Origin: Skermanella sp. TT6
GTDB taxonomy: Bacteria; Pseudomonadota; Alphaproteobacteria; Azospirillales; Azospirillaceae
Length of the DNA: 64,000 nt
Assembly (NCBI RefSeq): GCF_016653635.2
Contig: NZ_CP067420.1
Location: 5,420,001-5,484,000, forward strand
Direction: 5' to 3'
Shown here piece by piece: positions 61,682 through 64,000 of the stretch. Positions within the stretch are counted from its first letter, which is position 1, and every line of letters begins with the position of its first letter. The position numbers and the translations under genes are program-made. The notes below the pieces were generated by a model, which had not been told where the DNA came from, did not search any database, and worked only from the letters and a program-made list of their open reading frames with translations.

Positions 61682-62670
61682 AAATCATGGGGATGACGCC
61701 CTCGCCCTCCCGGTTCGACGCCCTGGTCTCCTGCCTGCGGGGACGGCCGCCGGCCGATGCCGACTGGGTCGGCGTGATCGGGGAGGCGAACCGTTACCTG
61801 GTCGTTCCCGCCGTCCGCGCCGCGCTGGCCGGTTGGGCCGGGCCGGAGGTTCCGCAGGACGTGCGGGAATACCTGGACTTCATCCACGGGCGGAACCATG
61901 AGCGGAACCTGCTGCTGCGCGCCCAGGCGGTGGAGGCCGTCGAGGCGCTGAACCGGCACGGCATCCTGCCGACCCTGCTGAAGGGGGCCTGCACGCTTCT
62001 GACGGCCGCCGAGGACCGGCTTGGCGACCGCATCCTGTGCGACCTGGACATCCTCGTGTCGGCGGGCGAGGTTCCGGCGGCGCTGTCCTGCCTGGCGGCG
62101 CTCGGCTACGAGATCCAGCCCGGCGAAGCGCAGGACCATGCGCCCGCGGCGCTGGCGCGGCGCCGCGACGTCGGCATGATCGACCTGCATGTCCGGCCGC
62201 CCGGGCCGGAGAGGTTCCACCATCCCGACAGGCTCGCCCGGAGCGGCAGCATCCTGGCGATCGGCGAATCAGGACAGGCCCTGCTGCCGAGCCCGGAATT
62301 CCGGGTGCTGCACCTGATCGCGCACGACATGTTCCACGACAAGCTCTACCTGCGCGGCGATTTCGAGCTGAGGCGCCTCGTCGACCTGGACGGGATCGCC
62401 AAGGCCCATCCGGGGCTCGACTGGGACGAGGTCGCCGGCCTGCTGGACGGCCGGGAGGCCCGGCACGCCCTGGAGTCCCAGCTGGTGGCGCTGGGATCCC
62501 TGTTCGGCGCCGACGTCCCCGCCGTCCCGCTCAGCCACCCCGTTCCCCATTTCCAGCACTGGCGCCGCCTGCAGCAGGCCCGGCACCCTGGCCTCCGGAC
62601 CCTGCTGCGGGGGATCTACCGGTCGTCGCGGCGGCTGGCCGGCGCCGAGGCGGCGGTGACCGCGGGCTGA
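61678..62670 (+). CDS. Nucleotidyltransferase family protein
   Basis: 330 residues. Core of the NTP_transf_5-type fold: LPTLLKGACTLL (about 98-108) and RILCDLDILVS (D122-x-D124), then a helical C-terminus (LHLIAHDMFHDKLYLRGDFELRRLVDLD). This family sits in peptide- and lasso-type gene clusters beside HprK-like kinases. It could transfer a nucleotide to the peptide or to a partner protein. Starts with ATGA overlapping the kinase stop, so translation is coupled. Confidence 0.88.
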   Translation: MKIMGMTPSPSRFDALVSCLRGRPPADADWVGVIGEANRYLVVPAVRAALAGWAGPEVPQDVREYLDFIHGRNHERNLLLRAQAVEAVEALNRHGILPTLLKGACTLLTAAEDRLGDRILCDLDILVSAGEVPAALSCLAALGYEIQPGEAQDHAPAALARRRDVGMIDLHVRPPGPERFHHPDRLARSGSILAIGESGQALLPSPEFRVLHLIAHDMFHDKLYLRGDFELRRLVDLDGIAKAHPGLDWDEVAGLLDGREARHALESQLVALGSLFGADVPAVPLSHPVPHFQHWRRLQQARHPGLRTLLRGIYRSSRRLAGAEAAVTAG

Positions 62671-63199
62671 GCACCCCCGGGGGAATGTCAGCAAGCGTCT
62701 ACAAACGTCGCGGCGCCGAAACCGGTCCGGCGCTTTCCGCCGCGCCGCGATCATCGAGCCGCACGGCACGCCCAATACGGGTGACGAGGCCACCGCCGTG
62801 AAGAAGGTGCCGGTCTAGAGCTGTACCCGATCAGGTCGATCCGCCCCGGGGCAGCCGATCAGATGCGTTGCGCCATGGGCGCAACCTACGATCGTCGGCC
62901 CGCATCACCTCCGCCCTGCATCGAGCCGTAGGTTGCGCCATGGCGCAACACAGTTCGGCGAGTGGAGCGGCCGGCTGCGAGGGCCGGAGCGGTTCAATCT
63001 GATCGGGGGCCGGTCCCGGACTTCAAGTACCGATGGCAGGCAGGGTCAGTGACATGAATGACCTTCCGTATACATCGCCGTATCCTCAGTCTGGATTGAA
63101 CCTATCAGGATTAGATATAAATTAATTGCATCGATCCGCCGGTAACATCTTTAGACCCGGTAGAAATCAGAGAGCCGTCCAAGTCAGGATAAGCTGAAT
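62671..63199. other. Intergenic region with composite repeat and AT-rich promoter region
   Basis: About 530 bases without a supportable gene. Contains the composite inverted-repeat element at 62826-63007. The part from about 63050 to 63199 is AT-rich and ends with CAGGATAAGCTGAAT before the ATG at 63200, the likely promoter and ribosome site of the next gene. A short open frame in 62691-62801 continues an overlapping shadow and is not supported. Confidence 0.6.
62826..63007. repeat. Composite nested inverted-repeat element
   Basis: Outer arms: 62826-62849 and 62984-63007 are inverted repeats with 20 of 24 matches (CCCGATCAG...CCGG). Inside, GTTGCGCCATGGGCGCAACC (62867-62886) and a reverse-orientated copy at 62927-62949 (CGTAGGTTGCGCC then ATGGCGCAAC) form a second pair; each copy is itself palindromic. 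A GTAGGTTGCGCCATGG-type unit is a common dispersed intergenic repeat. Confidence 0.75.
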
Positions 63200-63934
63200 A
63201 TGCAGTCGCGGCTTAAAGTAAATTCCGCCTTTTTGTCTTTCACACTGATCGGAGTGCTGCTGCTCGCGATCCTGTTCCGGTTCATCGACGATCAGCAGGA
63301 CAGGATCGGCAACTTCGAGGAAGAGGCCGAGTTATCCTTTACGCAAGGCATGACATTGGTCAGCCTGATCAGAACCGCACAGCTTGAAATGGTGCGGGTC
63401 GGCGTGGCTTCCAAGGAGGGTTCCGCGGGGCTCCGGTCCGGCCGTCCCCAGGATGGCGCCGACGAGTACGGGACTGCCCTGCTCCGTTTCGAGCTCACCC
63501 TCGCTCGGGCGGGGGATCTGGCAAGAGCGCTGCATCTGACGGCCGAAGCCGAAGCGCTGAACGCCGTGGGCAGGAGGTTTCATGCCCTTGCCGTCCGTCA
63601 TGCCGACCGGACCTCGCGTCTGGCCGATGACAAGACCGGACCGCCATCCGGAAGCGCCGATGCGGTAGAGGGCCTCGACGGCGATGCGGCGCAGCTGGAG
63701 GCCGAATTGGAAAGGCTCGCCACCGCCGTCATGGAGAAACCGGCCGGATTGCTGGAGCCGCTGCGGTCGGTCGCCGACGGGGTCCGCACCTTGTCCATGT
63801 CCGGCATCGCGCTCGGCGTGGCGGGCTTCCTGCTCGGTGGCGCGATCTCGGCGGTGGTGCGCAACGCCATCATCCGTCCGATCCTCGACATCGCTGCCTT
63901 CATGACCGCCGTCGGCAAAGCCGGCGCGAAGTGA
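63200..63934 (+). CDS. Chemoreceptor-like membrane sensor, stops within the HAMP region
   Basis: 244 residues. First membrane segment (about 10-27, FLSFTLIGVLLLAILFRF), periplasmic helical sensor region (about 28-190), second segment (about 200-222), and the start of a HAMP domain (RNAIIRPILDIAAFMTAVGK). It stops at 63932-63934, where a chemoreceptor or kinase would continue. A second frame immediately after it reads EVTGIPVMGMDGHPMQ, similar to the following HAMP part (I-P-x-x-G), so a frameshift is possible. The window ends 66 bases later. Confidence 0.7.
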   Translation: MQSRLKVNSAFLSFTLIGVLLLAILFRFIDDQQDRIGNFEEEAELSFTQGMTLVSLIRTAQLEMVRVGVASKEGSAGLRSGRPQDGADEYGTALLRFELTLARAGDLARALHLTAEAEALNAVGRRFHALAVRHADRTSRLADDKTGPPSGSADAVEGLDGDAAQLEAELERLATAVMEKPAGLLEPLRSVADGVRTLSMSGIALGVAGFLLGGAISAVVRNAIIRPILDIAAFMTAVGKAGAK

Positions 63935-64000
63935 CCGGCATACCAGTCATGGGAATGGACGGGCATCCGATGCAGCAGAAATTCCTCAGCAAAAAAGTCT

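Noticed and set aside
62671-62819. Short open frame after the nucleotidyltransferase gene.
   Set aside because: No ribosome site and no recognisable composition; overlaps a longer shadow frame.

Overview
The window is a gene-dense, very GC-rich chromosomal segment of an alphaproteobacterium. The style fits Rhodospirillales, in the Azospirillum/Skermanella neighbourhood. This placement is inferred from HWE-type and hybrid sensor kinases, polyhydroxyalkanoate (PHA) granule proteins, paired MoeA genes (one fused to a binding-protein domain), a selenocysteine formate dehydrogenase, and codon and GC style; no rRNA or other marker gene is present. I see no insertion sequence, prophage, CRISPR array or replication origin. 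Most of the window is ordinary core and accessory chromosome.

Layout. 1-5.2 kb: cold-shock protein with its own terminator, a sigma-54 response regulator, an SDR oxidoreductase and a PAS/HWE histidine kinase. 5.2-7.8 kb: tightly overlapping minus-strand operon yggT-DUF167-folD-corA. 7.9-11.8 kb: tRNA-Ala(CGC), a nucleotidyltransferase-fold protein behind a nested inverted repeat, an APP1-type phosphatase, a PHA-system protein and a SYLF lipoprotein. 11.8-18.9 kb: molybdenum region. modABC plus a short ModE-like regulator run leftwards; two MoeA-type genes and a YnfA membrane protein run rightwards; a ModE-box-like palindrome lies between them. A 123-bp AT-rich inverted-repeat element separates modB from modC. 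18.9-26.5 kb: flavin split-barrel protein, Fic AMPylase, CPA1 antiporter, and a SWIM/SNF2/Cys-rich cluster.

26.9-36.2 kb: formate dehydrogenase and selenium operon. It holds a nucleotide-sugar dehydrogenase, an NADH-dehydrogenase-like/SelD fusion, a small protein, a selenoprotein FDH alpha subunit read through an in-frame UGA with a SECIS-like hairpin, an iron-sulfur subunit, an NrfD-type membrane subunit and a small last gene. Molybdenum uptake, MoeA and selenophosphate synthesis in one window all serve this enzyme; the IorAB-type molybdenum hydroxylase at 37.1-39.9 kb is a second molybdenum client. Between these two blocks lies a frameshifted remnant with curlin-type repeats. 39.9-40.7 kb: mntP behind a promoter and a yybP-ykoY manganese riboswitch.

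41-57.3 kb: assorted stress, envelope and regulatory genes. These include a TerB-like DUF533 protein, an aldo/keto reductase, a phasin, a small HTH protein, a beta-hydroxyacid dehydrogenase, a second CorA, a 956-residue Ser/Thr kinase, a tiny zinc-finger protein, an ABC ATPase, a lipase-like lipoprotein, a PAP2 phosphatase, GreB, an MFS transporter and a ferritin-like protein. 57.3-62.7 kb: hybrid kinase with a LOV-like domain lacking the photoactive cysteine, a patatin phospholipase, and then a compact operon (Gly/Asn-rich Tat-like small peptide, PqqD/HprK-like kinase, nucleotidyltransferase). This operon looks like an uncharacterised peptide-modification system and is the best candidate for something new. 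The right end holds a composite inverted-repeat element and a chemoreceptor-like gene that stops inside its HAMP region.
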